Positions 1-5,652 of a stretch of DNA of 8,801 bases are shown here, piece after piece. Both the position numbers and the translations under genes were made by a program. How positions within the stretch are numbered: position 1 is the stretch's first letter; each line of letters begins with the position of its first letter. Origin of the DNA: Rubrivivax sp. GTDB taxonomy: Bacteria; Pseudomonadota; Gammaproteobacteria; Burkholderiales; Burkholderiaceae_C. The notes beneath the pieces are model-generated. The model was not told the origin of the DNA and did no database searches. It saw only the letters and a list, made by a program, of their open reading frames with translations. The stretch is from assembly GCA_016707445.1 (NCBI GenBank), contig JADJHR010000022.1:1-8801 (forward strand), in the 5' to 3' direction.

Positions 1-4
1 TCCT

Positions 5-1081
5 TCATGCAGCCTGGGCTAAACCCTTCCACTCCGTCGGAGTCAACTCAATGAGCTTGCCCCCCAACGACTCGAACTCCGTGGCCCGGTCGTAGTCCTC
101 GACGTCCTGCGAGTAGTGCGTGACGGCGTTGACCAACCCGTACCCCGACAGATCACCCTGGAGGATGAGATACCGCAGCACACCGGCACGCTCGGTGTCG
201 TTGAGCGTGTAACGGTTGGCCAGCACCTCGACCGTTTTCACCGGATCGCCGGTCAGGCGAATGTCGCGCGTCTGTTGGAACTTCATGGCGACCTGGCGGA
301 AGGTGGCTTCCGAGACGGCAGCCTCCACCACATCACGCACCTTCAGGAAGAAGGCCCGGTCGTCCGCAGCCAGGGTGTCATCCCTGAACACGGTGACCGA
401 CTCCTCTTCCGAGGACAACGATCGCCCGACATGGGTCTTGCGCAGCGCATGGTCAGATGCGATCAGCCCATTACTGCAAACCAGCCGGTGGATCAGCGGC
501 TGTACCGACAAAGTACCGCACCCGACCTCCGAGTTGGTGATTACGACCCCGGCCTGCACGATGTCGCCGGGGGCGACTTCGAACGTGACACGGGGTGTGA
601 CCGCCTTCAGATACATCTTCGTCTCGGTGAGGTCGACCGACTCCAGGCTGGCACCTTCCAGGCGCTGCAGGATGGGCAGGACGTTCTCGGCAAGGTCGAA
701 GTTGTCCAACCGCCGGTAGCGATCAGACAGCACCGCCCTCACTTCTCCATCCAGTGTACGAATCATCCGTCGGTCTCCATCGGTTTGTAGCCAGGTATTG
801 ACGTTGCGGTCGAGCAGGTCCGGCTGACCAACACGCATGCGCTCGAAGTAGGGAAACGGGATCTTCAGCTTGTCGGCCAGTTGGCGCCGCGCAAGGCTGG
901 TGACACCGTATTCACCGCCGCCGATCCCGGGTTGTTTGCCGGAATCGACGATCAGCTTCAAATTGCCGCCCTCATCGGTACGGCACTGCAACAAGGACGA
1001 AGGAAGGACCAGGTCCTGCTTGGTGGCGATCTGGCGCTCGAGTTCTTTGGCCAGGTCGACAAGGGAACGTCCGCTTTTCAT
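5..1081 (-). CDS. DUF932 domain protein (phage/plasmid-related)
   Basis: This 358-residue protein resembles the DUF932 family, which is common on plasmids, phages and ICEs and has no established biochemical role. The fold-typical stretches visible are an N-terminal part ending in a substrate-like PYFERMR segment, a central region around RTLDGEVRAVLSDRYRRLDN, and a C-terminal half with SNGLIASD and LNDTERAGVLRYLI. I chose the start at 1081 (MKSGRSL) because an AGGAG lies seven bases upstream at 1089-1093. The open frame continues upstream to 1258, but that extension reads through the terminator and hairpin block and looks non-coding. The gene lies downstream of a Rho-independent terminator, so it may be transcribed separately from the radC operon, though no convincing promoter is visible. 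The stop codon is at 5-7, so the gene is complete. Family assignment comes from recognition of the sequence pattern; function is unknown. Confidence 0.85.
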   Translation of the reverse strand: MKSGRSLVDLAKELERQIATKQDLVLPSSLLQCRTDEGGNLKLIVDSGKQPGIGGGEYGVTSLARRQLADKLKIPFPYFERMRVGQPDLLDRNVNTWLQTDGDRRMIRTLDGEVRAVLSDRYRRLDNFDLAENVLPILQRLEGASLESVDLTETKMYLKAVTPRVTFEVAPGDIVQAGVVITNSEVGCGTLSVQPLIHRLVCSNGLIASDHALRKTHVGRSLSSEEESVTVFRDDTLAADDRAFFLKVRDVVEAAVSEATFRQVAMKFQQTRDIRLTGDPVKTVEVLANRYTLNDTERAGVLRYLILQGDLSGYGLVNAVTHYSQDVEDYDRATEFESLGGKLIELTPTEWKGLAQAA

Positions 1082-1088
1082 GATGAGA

Positions 1089-1093
1089 CTCCT
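1089..1093 (-). promoter_or_regulatory. Ribosome binding site of the DUF932 gene
   Basis: AGGAG on the minus strand, seven bases before the ATG at 1081. It decides the start against the longer open frame that reaches 1258. Confidence 0.75.
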
Positions 1094-1123
1094 ATGGAAA
1101 TGCGAAGACGGTCGTCCCCAGGT

Positions 1124-1141
1124 CGGGGCAACACATCCCCG
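1124..1141 (-). other. Short GC hairpin in the DUF932 leader
   Basis: CGGGG at 1124-1128 and CCCCG at 1137-1141 form a five-pair stem with an eight-base loop, 43-60 bases before the DUF932 start. A competing small stem uses CCCC and GGGG at 1116-1128. It is comparable in place and composition to the hairpins before the STY4534 gene and radC. Function is unknown. Confidence 0.4.
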
Positions 1142-1151
1142 CTGGGCTAAC

Positions 1152-1180
1152 AAAAACCGGACCGAAGGATTTCGGCCCGG
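1152..1180 (-). terminator. Rho-independent terminator after radC
   Basis: On the minus strand CCGGGCCGAA (1180-1171), loop ATCC and TTCGGTCCGG (1166-1157) form a ten-pair stem with one G-U wobble. It is followed at once by five T residues (1156-1152). This is the classic intrinsic terminator form, placed about 90 bases after the radC stop. It should end the main operon transcript, at least partly, and separates the DUF932 gene. Confidence 0.85.
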
Positions 1181-1185
1181 ACATG

Positions 1186-1205
1186 GGTGCAACGGATGTC
1201 GCACC
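1186..1205 (-). other. Small hairpin between radC and terminator
   Basis: GGTGC at 1186-1190 and GCACC at 1201-1205 can pair around a ten-base loop. It lies between a larger hairpin (1214-1251) and the terminator (1152-1180), so three potential structures stand in a row in the radC-DUF932 gap. The stem is short and could be fortuitous. Confidence 0.35.
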
Positions 1206-1213
1206 AACCTATC

Positions 1214-1251
1214 GGGTGGGCTGCAAGGGAAGAACCCCTGCAGCCGCACCC
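1214..1251 (-). other. Long imperfect hairpin after radC
   Basis: GGGTG (1214-1218) pairs with CACCC (1247-1251), GGCTGCA (1219-1225) with TGCAGCC (1239-1245), and an inner GGG with CCC, giving about 15 pairs with two single-base bulges and a short loop. It begins 17 bases beyond the radC stop codon and lacks a T-tract. It may protect or process the 3' end of the operon RNA, with the true terminator just downstream; that role is inference. Confidence 0.5.
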
Positions 1252-1267
1252 AGAACACCTAAAGCAC

Positions 1268-1878
1268 TTACAACAAACCCCTCTCCGCAAACGAAACGAT
1301 CGCGTTGCCGTTTCCCGCCACGATGAAGTGGTCCAGGACTCGGGCATCGATCAGCGCCAACGAAGCCTTCAGCGTCTGAGTAAGACACTCGTCGGCCCGG
1401 CTGGGCTCGGCGACTCCGGACGGATGGTTGTGCGCAAGGATCACTGCCGCCGCGTTGAGTTCCAGGGTGCGCTTGACGACTTCGCGCGGGTACACGCTGG
1501 TCTGGGTCAAGGTGCCTCGAAACATCTCTTCCGAGGCAATGACCCGGTTCTGCGCGTCCAGGAACAACACCACGAACACCTCATGCTCCGCCTGGCCAGC
1601 AGGAGCCGCAGGTAGGTTCGAACAGCAGCGGGCGAGGCCAGCACATCCCTGTGTGCCATGGCCTCGACCAGGGAACGACGGACCAACTCTGCAGCAGCCT
1701 TGAGCCTGGAGGCGACCCGGGGCTGGGCGTACGCAACCGGCATGGGCTCATGCAGCAACTGCGACAGGCTGCCACTGGCATCCTTCAACAATTCGACTGC
1801 GTGGCGCGGGCCAACCAACACACCGAGCAGGTCGGTATCCGACAACGATTCAATTTTCTGAATGATCTTCTGACACAT
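1268..1878 (-). CDS. radC: RadC-type JAB/MPN domain protein, frameshifted
   Basis: An ICE-borne RadC-like protein of about 203 residues once one missing base is restored. The N-terminal part (about residues 1-95) reads from 1878 to near 1600 in one frame and resembles the helix-hairpin region of RadC proteins. The JAB/MPN metalloprotease-like half follows in another frame from about 1595 to 1268. It carries a conserved glutamate (SEEMFRG), the HNHPSG motif and the downstream S/D of PSRADE, so the JAMM metal-binding set is complete. A single-base deletion between about 1590 and 1605 separates the halves: YLRLLLA is followed by the out-of-frame EHEVFVVLFLDAQ. Unrepaired, the product would end at 1507 without the metal site. 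The start at 1878 (MCQKII) has AGGAG seven bases upstream. The role of RadC in these elements is not established; it was once linked to DNA repair, but that link is doubtful. Confidence 0.82.
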
Positions 1879-1885
1879 TGGATCT

Positions 1886-1890
1886 CTCCT
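1886..1890 (-). promoter_or_regulatory. Ribosome binding site of radC
   Basis: AGGAG on the minus strand, seven bases before the ATG at 1878. It favours this start over the TTG/ATG pair at 1896 and 1893, for which no good site is visible. Confidence 0.7.
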
Positions 1891-1910
1891 CATCAAAGAA
1901 AGGAGAGCTC

Positions 1911-1942
1911 CGCCCCGTGGGGAGGAGACTCCCCACGGGGTG
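1911..1942 (-). other. Strong GC hairpin in the STY4534-radC gap
   Basis: CCCCGTGGGGA (1913-1923) and TCCCCACGGGG (1930-1940) form a perfect 11-pair stem around a six-base loop, extendable by a G-U type and a C-G pair at 1911-1912 and 1941-1942. It lies after the STY4534 stop (1966) and 33-64 bases before the radC start. No T-tract follows directly on the minus strand, so it is not a canonical terminator. It may act as an RNA stabiliser, an attenuator or a processing site. A related GGGGA-N6-TCCCC core occurs at 2465-2482. Confidence 0.7.
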
Positions 1943-1965
1943 GAACAACGACCGAAGTCGTGCTG

Positions 1966-2406
1966 TCAGAACGGAACGGGCTCGCGTTCCATGGGCCGAA
2001 CGGGCTGCGGCACATCGATGGATTCGCCGTTGACCTTGGCGAACTTGATGCGCAGCAGACGCCCCTTGAGTGCGACGCCAGTTTGTCCCTTGCGCTCACC
2101 CTTCTCGAAGGTGAACATCTCGGGGTAGATGTCGGCAATCCGGAAACCGATGATCACGGACTTTTCAGCCGCAACATCCGCTTCCAAACGCCGCACCACT
2201 TCCTGGGCGTCAGCACCGCTGACACGGCAGTCGAACTTGGTGTAGCTGACATCGCTGTCGCTGCCACGCAGAGCGGCGACATGGCAGGCCAGGAACTCCT
2301 GGCCTTTCTTGGGCTTGATCGTGCGAACACGATTGAGATAACCGACGCCTTCAACATGCAGGTTGAAGAACGACGACTGGTTGCTGGCTTGAGATGGAAC
2401 GGACAT
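1966..2406 (-). CDS. STY4534-family ICE replication protein (DUF3577)
   Basis: This 146-residue protein matches the STY4534/DUF3577 family found in the replication block of SPI-7- and PFGI-1-like elements. Recognisable features are the N-terminal FFNLHVEGVGYLNRVR with the KPKKGQEFLACHVAAL stretch, then YTKFDCRVSG, then IIGFRIADIYPEMFTFEKGERKGQTG, and an ALKGRLLRIKF strand near the C-terminus. The length is usual for the family and the frame is unbroken. Its pattern of beta-strand-like segments would suit a nucleic-acid-binding fold, but that is inference. The start at 2406 is supported by a perfect AGGAGG five bases upstream (2412-2417). The gene stands apart, with 126 bases before it and 87 bases to radC, both gaps carrying hairpins. 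Confidence 0.93.
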   Translation of the reverse strand: MSVPSQASNQSSFFNLHVEGVGYLNRVRTIKPKKGQEFLACHVAALRGSDSDVSYTKFDCRVSGADAQEVVRRLEADVAAEKSVIIGFRIADIYPEMFTFEKGERKGQTGVALKGRLLRIKFAKVNGESIDVPQPVRPMEREPVPF

Positions 2407-2532
2407 GATGGCCTCCTAGAAACATGGAACACATGGATGAAAAATGAAGAGACCACCCCCAATGCGGGGATGGGACTCCCCGACTGGGTTGAAGCACTGA
2501 CACAATCTCCAAGCCTTGCGGCTCGCCGGTTT
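2407..2532 (-). promoter_or_regulatory. Leader of the STY4534 gene with RBS and hairpin
   Basis: This gap precedes the STY4534 gene. It holds AGGAGG at 2412-2417 and a six-pair hairpin, CGGGGA at 2465-2470 with TCCCCG at 2477-2482, loop TGGGAC. The loop-stem core is similar to the one before radC. No clear sigma-70 promoter pair was found. The ten bases at 2435-2444 (TTTTTCATCC on the minus strand) also occur in the TIGR03761 gene leader at 3807-3816. Confidence 0.55.
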
Positions 2533-2979
2533 TCAGGAGATCTGACCGGTTTCGGGCGATGCGTTACGCGCATCAATCGGGCTGACACAGCCAACGGGAG
2601 ACTCGGTCCGGCGGGGCGACAAATTGCGCACGCATTTCAACCGGATGTCGCATCCTGTACCAGGAATCGGGTACGGTGCAACTGCAATGAACAGGCGATC
2701 CAGCACTGCAGACACACCGGTGATCCGCAGTGTGAGCAGGAGTTGCGGCTGACCACCGTCGAAAGCGTCAATGCGCCTGGCCTCGATGCAGTAGCCCAGA
2801 AACCGAACTCGGTCTTCACCGCACCGCCAAGCGTCGCGGATGCACTGGAACAGGAGGGCACCGAGCATCCGCAGTTCAGAGTCGCTGGGCTGGTACGCCG
2901 GCGACGTGGGTGCGGCCGTCACAGCAACTGCCCCCCGGGGCTCCGCCGGCGCGCCCTGCGCATCAATGCTGAGCGACAC
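2533..2979 (-). CDS. Hypothetical protein, 148 residues
   Basis: I do not recognise this protein. It begins at a GTG (2979), 18 bases after the stop of the TIGR03761 gene, with an AGG close upstream. The N-terminal 30 residues are rich in A, P and T and look disordered. The middle (about residues 31-115) has alternating helix- and strand-like segments: SELRMLGALLFQCIRDAW, then RVRFLGYCIEARRID, then QLLLTLRITG and VLDRLFIAVAPYPIPG. The tail contains several cysteines and prolines without a clear metal motif. It has no signal peptide or membrane segment. It occupies the position where related elements often carry a DUF3158 gene and a single-stranded DNA-binding protein gene, but it resembles neither by eye. 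Compact spacing and frame integrity make it likely to be a real gene. Confidence 0.65.
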   Translation of the reverse strand: MSLSIDAQGAPAEPRGAVAVTAAPTSPAYQPSDSELRMLGALLFQCIRDAWRCGEDRVRFLGYCIEARRIDAFDGGQPQLLLTLRITGVSAVLDRLFIAVAPYPIPGTGCDIRLKCVRNLSPRRTESPVGCVSPIDARNASPETGQIS

Positions 2980-2997
2980 CTGCCTCAGCAGCCGCAG

Positions 2998-3788
2998 CTA
3001 GGCGGCGGTGGGGGTGATCCGGCGCTGCGAATGCCGCGGCGCCTCGTCGCCCGTGAAGACTGCACGCGGCACCTCCCCGAACAGAGTGACCGCGATGTGC
3101 ATGCGTTCCCGCCCCACTTCATCGGCACTGGGCAGGAAATCACGCCGGCTCAAGAGGAGCATCTCCTCGCGCAACAGCAGCCGTTCCCAGCGAATGGGCT
3201 CCAGGAACAAGGCACGCAGGCCACGCCCGATCTCCCGGATGGCCGCACGGCCATCTTCGTCGCTGAGCCGGTCCTTGAGGACCAGCGTCTTGACCATGCG
3301 CACGTGGTAGTCGAACTCGACGATGGCCTCGGCGGTGGCGTACCCGTAGGGACTGCGGAAACCCAACTCCACCGTTGCCGGGCTGCGCGACCGAAGAACA
3401 GACAGGTTGAGCCCCTTGCGCCGCAGCGCCTCGAACTCCGCCTCGCGCAAGCGATAGCCTGCGCCATCTGGGCCCGGATGGCAATAAGCGTCTGGTACAC
3501 CCGGATCAGGATCCAGTCGGCGTACGGGTTGTCATTGGCCGACAGGTACCAGATCGACTTGAGGACGGCCGCAAAACGCCGGCCTCCGGGGATGGCAAAC
3601 ACCTGGGTCTGCGCGTCTGCGGCACGGCCGGTGAACATCCGGAAGGCGTCCTGGGTGTGCAGCGTCATGACGTCGGGGGTCTCGTCAGCGAGTTGGCCAA
3701 GCGTGGGCCCTCCTGGCGCTGTGGGCAACACGGGTGTTTTGGATACTGTTGATGGCGTGGGCGATGCGATCAGGTCAGTCGTGGTCAT
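2998..3788 (-). CDS. TIGR03761-family ICE protein, frameshifted
   Basis: The protein would have about 263 residues after one missing base is restored, in the range expected for the TIGR03761 family of PFGI-1-class elements. The N-terminal half shows the family pattern VMTLHTQDAFRMFTGR, then GRRFAAVLKSIWYLSANDNP and YADWILIRVYQTL. The C-terminal half, in another frame from about 3455, reads REAEFEALRRKGLNLSV, then ELGFRSPYGYATAEAIVEFD and LLSRRDFLP. The junction MAQA/YRLREAE implies a single-base deletion between about 3450 and 3466. Without repair the frame runs to 3150 with unrelated sequence. I place the start at 3788 (MTTTDLIAS) because AAGGAG lies six bases upstream. A start at 3848 overlapping the STY4528 stop in an ATGA is possible, but its extra 20 residues are proline-rich and lie over repeat-like DNA. 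The function within ICE replication or maintenance is unknown. Confidence 0.85.
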
Positions 3789-3794
3789 GGAAAT

Positions 3795-3800
3795 CTCCTT
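3795..3800 (-). promoter_or_regulatory. Ribosome binding site of the TIGR03761-family gene
   Basis: AAGGAG on the minus strand, six bases before the ATG at 3788. This strong site is the main reason for preferring that start over the overlapping ATG at 3848. Confidence 0.75.
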
Positions 3801-3827
3801 GGGTTGGGATGAAAAACGGGGGATGGG

Positions 3828-3839
3828 TGGCGGAAAGGG
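3828..3839 (+). repeat. Third copy of the 12-bp TGGCGGAAAGGG repeat
   Basis: TGGCGGAAAGGG is identical to 12 bases at 4353-4364 and 4376-4387 and in the same orientation. It lies just past the 3' end of the STY4528 gene, in the leader of the TIGR03761 gene. It could be an outlying binding site of the same protein that would bind the pair inside the gene; that is inference. Confidence 0.5.
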
Positions 3840-3844
3840 GGTAC

Positions 3845-5281
3845 TCATGGCGGCCGGCCTGTTGCCAGTCGTTGCTTCATGTCGTCGCGCAACTGGCTGA
3901 GCTTTTCGCGCTGGGAACGGACCCGGGCTTGGTACTCGGGTGTGACGCGCTCGATCTCTTGGCGCCGTTCCTCGGCCTCGCGCGCATGGCGCTGTTCAGC
4001 GGACTTCTGGGTCTGCTGGCGTTCTGTTGCGATGCGGGGTCCGAGTTCCGGCAGGAAGGTGCCGGCTTCAGCGCGGGCGATGAGGCCGCGCAGATAGCCC
4101 ACAGGGCTGCTGCGCACGGCATTGGCGTGCAGTCGGCCGGCAAGTTCGTCCAGAAGCGCCTGCGCCTGATCGCCACTGTCGCGCAACAGCTGGCGCGCTG
4201 CCGCGCGTTCCTGCGACAGCATCTCTGATGGAAAGATCAGATCACCACCACCACCATCAGGACCGTCGGCGACCGTGCCTGCCGAATGCGCCTCGCATCG
4301 CGCGTGTTGTGGTTGTACTAATTCACTTGTACTCTTTGTATATATAGTGGGATGGCGGAAAGGGCCAATCTGTGATGGCGGAAAGGGCAAAATTTGTATG
4401 CGGGATTCCCACATGCTTATTTCGCCCTTTTGTACAAACCTGCCTGTGGCCTCCCCACAGACTGGTGGCGCAGTGCAGCAAGGGCCCTGCGTAGCCGCCG
4501 GCGCATCGCCGGTCAACAGCGATAGCAGACGATCGAGACTGATGCGCGCGACCAATCGGGATGGCATGCCCCGCAGCGCTTCTTCCCAAACGCCGATGTG
4601 CACCAGGTCGTGGCGCGCGGTCTCATGCTCGCGGCGGGACAAGCCAATTTCCTCGCACCACCGGGCGGCCGAGTTGCTGATCCACGCATCATGCTTTCGC
4701 GTGGTTTGGAGCCGCGTGCGATACAAGGCCCTTGACAGCATCAGCCCCGCATGTACGCCGCCGCCAATGCCCGCGAGCGTGCGGTGGTAGGCCACCGACG
4801 GCCCCAGCAGCTTGGCCACCATGGCGGTGTCTTGCCAGTTGACACTGTGTGGAACGCCGGCAGTCCGATCCGACAGGCGGTTGCCCAACTGCTCCAGCGG
4901 GAGCCGGAAATGAACGCGAGGAGGAACTCCCATGCGGCACTCATCAATGAGCGCGAGGTTCTTGAGTACGTCCCGCGCAAGTCGCTGCTCCTTGACCGAC
5001 AAGCCGGTCTCCCAGGTCCACTGCTCGGTCGTCTTGTGGAACCAGCCCCCGGTCCGGGCGATATCACGGCCACGGCGTGTCCAGTAAATCGACTGGGACA
5101 GCAGCAAGGCCGCCTTGACACTGTCCGTAAGGTCGACCAGGCGCCGGTGGAACGCGATGTGGCGCCCGAGCAGCGGCCAGATGATCGGCAGTGGATCGGC
5201 ACGGCTCGATTGCTCCCATGGCGACGCCTCAGCAGAAGCAGTGCCCAGTTGGTTGACCACGACGGACGCACCCATCGTCAC
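3845..5281 (-). CDS. STY4528-family ICE replication protein
   Basis: A 478-residue protein of the STY4528 family (pathogenicity-island/ICE replication protein). Two copies of a winged-helix-like domain occupy about residues 33-136 and 153-256; both contain an HR.L motif, an A-L-LS helix, an invariant W, and an E-x-GLS-xx-E-x-x-AR recognition-helix-like segment. A variable linker (about 257-345) follows, with PFPPS/PFRHPTIYT sequence and a glycine run encoded by a CCA-type triplet repeat. The C-terminal part begins LIFPSEML and includes PVGYLRGLIARAEAG, then ends in a charged helix (about 400-470) that may be a coiled coil. The start is GTG at 5281, overlapping the upstream stop in GTGA; an ATG at 5275 is also possible, with a G-run nine bases before it. 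The layout recalls lambda O-type initiators: N-terminal DNA binding, an origin-bearing linker and a C-terminal partner-binding region. That analogy is inference. Confidence 0.88.
   Translation of the reverse strand: MTMGASVVVNQLGTASAEASPWEQSSRADPLPIIWPLLGRHIAFHRRLVDLTDSVKAALLLSQSIYWTRRGRDIARTGGWFHKTTEQWTWETGLSVKEQRLARDVLKNLALIDECRMGVPPRVHFRLPLEQLGNRLSDRTAGVPHSVNWQDTAMVAKLLGPSVAYHRTLAGIGGGVHAGLMLSRALYRTRLQTTRKHDAWISNSAARWCEEIGLSRREHETARHDLVHIGVWEEALRGMPSRLVARISLDRLLSLLTGDAPAATQGPCCTAPPVCGEATGRFVQKGEISMWESRIQILPFPPSQIGPFRHPTIYTKSTSELVQPQHARCEAHSAGTVADGPDGGGGDLIFPSEMLSQERAAARQLLRDSGDQAQALLDELAGRLHANAVRSSPVGYLRGLIARAEAGTFLPELGPRIATERQQTQKSAEQRHAREAEERRQEIERVTPEYQARVRSQREKLSQLRDDMKQRLATGRPP
4313..4438. 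repeat. AT-rich iteron-like island (candidate origin) within the STY4528 gene
   Basis: This segment is strikingly AT-rich for the window. It holds TTGTACT at 4313-4319 and 4327-4333, a TATATATA-like tract at 4338-4346, and two exact 15-bp direct repeats GATGGCGGAAAGGGC at 4351-4365 and 4374-4388, a 23-bp period. An inverted partial match GCCCTTT lies at 4424-4430 and a perfect palindrome TTTGTACAAA at 4429-4438. Direct repeats at about two helical turns next to AT-rich DNA are the usual form of an iteron origin. It falls in the linker of the STY4528-family protein (about residues 281-323), where protein constraint is weak. No good DnaA box was found. The origin role is inference. Confidence 0.5.
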
Positions 5282-5652
5282 AGTCCCCCCTGGTCAACAC
5301 TTGCCTGCAGGGCGCGCATGACGGCGCCAGGGCACACCCGAAACCAGAGTTTGGCCGGCATGCCCAGGCGGCGCTCAACAAGCAACCCTGCACGGCGCAG
5401 CGCGCGCCGTGCCGTCTCCTGCTCCCATCGGGTCAGGCCGGTCTCCTGCGTCCATTGCTCCTGCGAGCACATGAACCAGCCATCCGACGCGGGGTCCACA
5501 GTCTCGGTCAGCCAGATGGCTTGCGACAGCATCAGCGCCGCTGTGACGCCACCAGCCACCGGCACCAGACAACGGTGGAAAGTGACCGGCATGTCGAACA
5601 CCGCCAGCAACAACTCGTCACTGATGCTATTGCGTTCAAAGCGCGCGTTCAT
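5278..5652 (-). CDS. Small winged-helix-like protein related to STY4528 N-terminus
   Basis: A 124-residue protein I do not know by name, but it is plainly related to the two N-terminal domains of the following STY4528-family protein. Shared features in order are FHR.L (residues 25-29), an AALMLSQAIW helix, a conserved W, EQWTQETGLTRWEQETARRALRRAGLL (a helix-turn-helix-like segment split here by family-typical positions), and GMP followed by a beta strand, as in a wing. It would bind DNA in replication initiation or regulate that step. The start ATG at 5652 overlaps the DUF2857 stop in ATGA, with GAGGAGG five or fewer bases upstream. The stop overlaps the next start in GTGA, so it is coupled on both sides. 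It probably arose by duplication of the domain. Confidence 0.78.
   Translation of the reverse strand: MNARFERNSISDELLLAVFDMPVTFHRCLVPVAGGVTAALMLSQAIWLTETVDPASDGWFMCSQEQWTQETGLTRWEQETARRALRRAGLLVERRLGMPAKLWFRVCPGAVMRALQASVDQGGL

Noticed and set aside
1651..3900. 749-codon open frame on the plus strand
   Set aside because: It lies antisense to five recognised minus-strand genes or gaps, its translation has no family character, and long antisense frames are expected in GC-rich DNA.
4242..4256. ACC/CCA triplet run as a microsatellite of interest
   Set aside because: It is short and encodes a glycine run in a flexible linker; low-complexity sequence is ordinary at this position.
4444..4460. CTGTGG/CCACAG hairpin next to the AT-rich island
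   Set aside because: The six-pair stem lies wholly in coding sequence and is no better than chance; it was not used as origin evidence.
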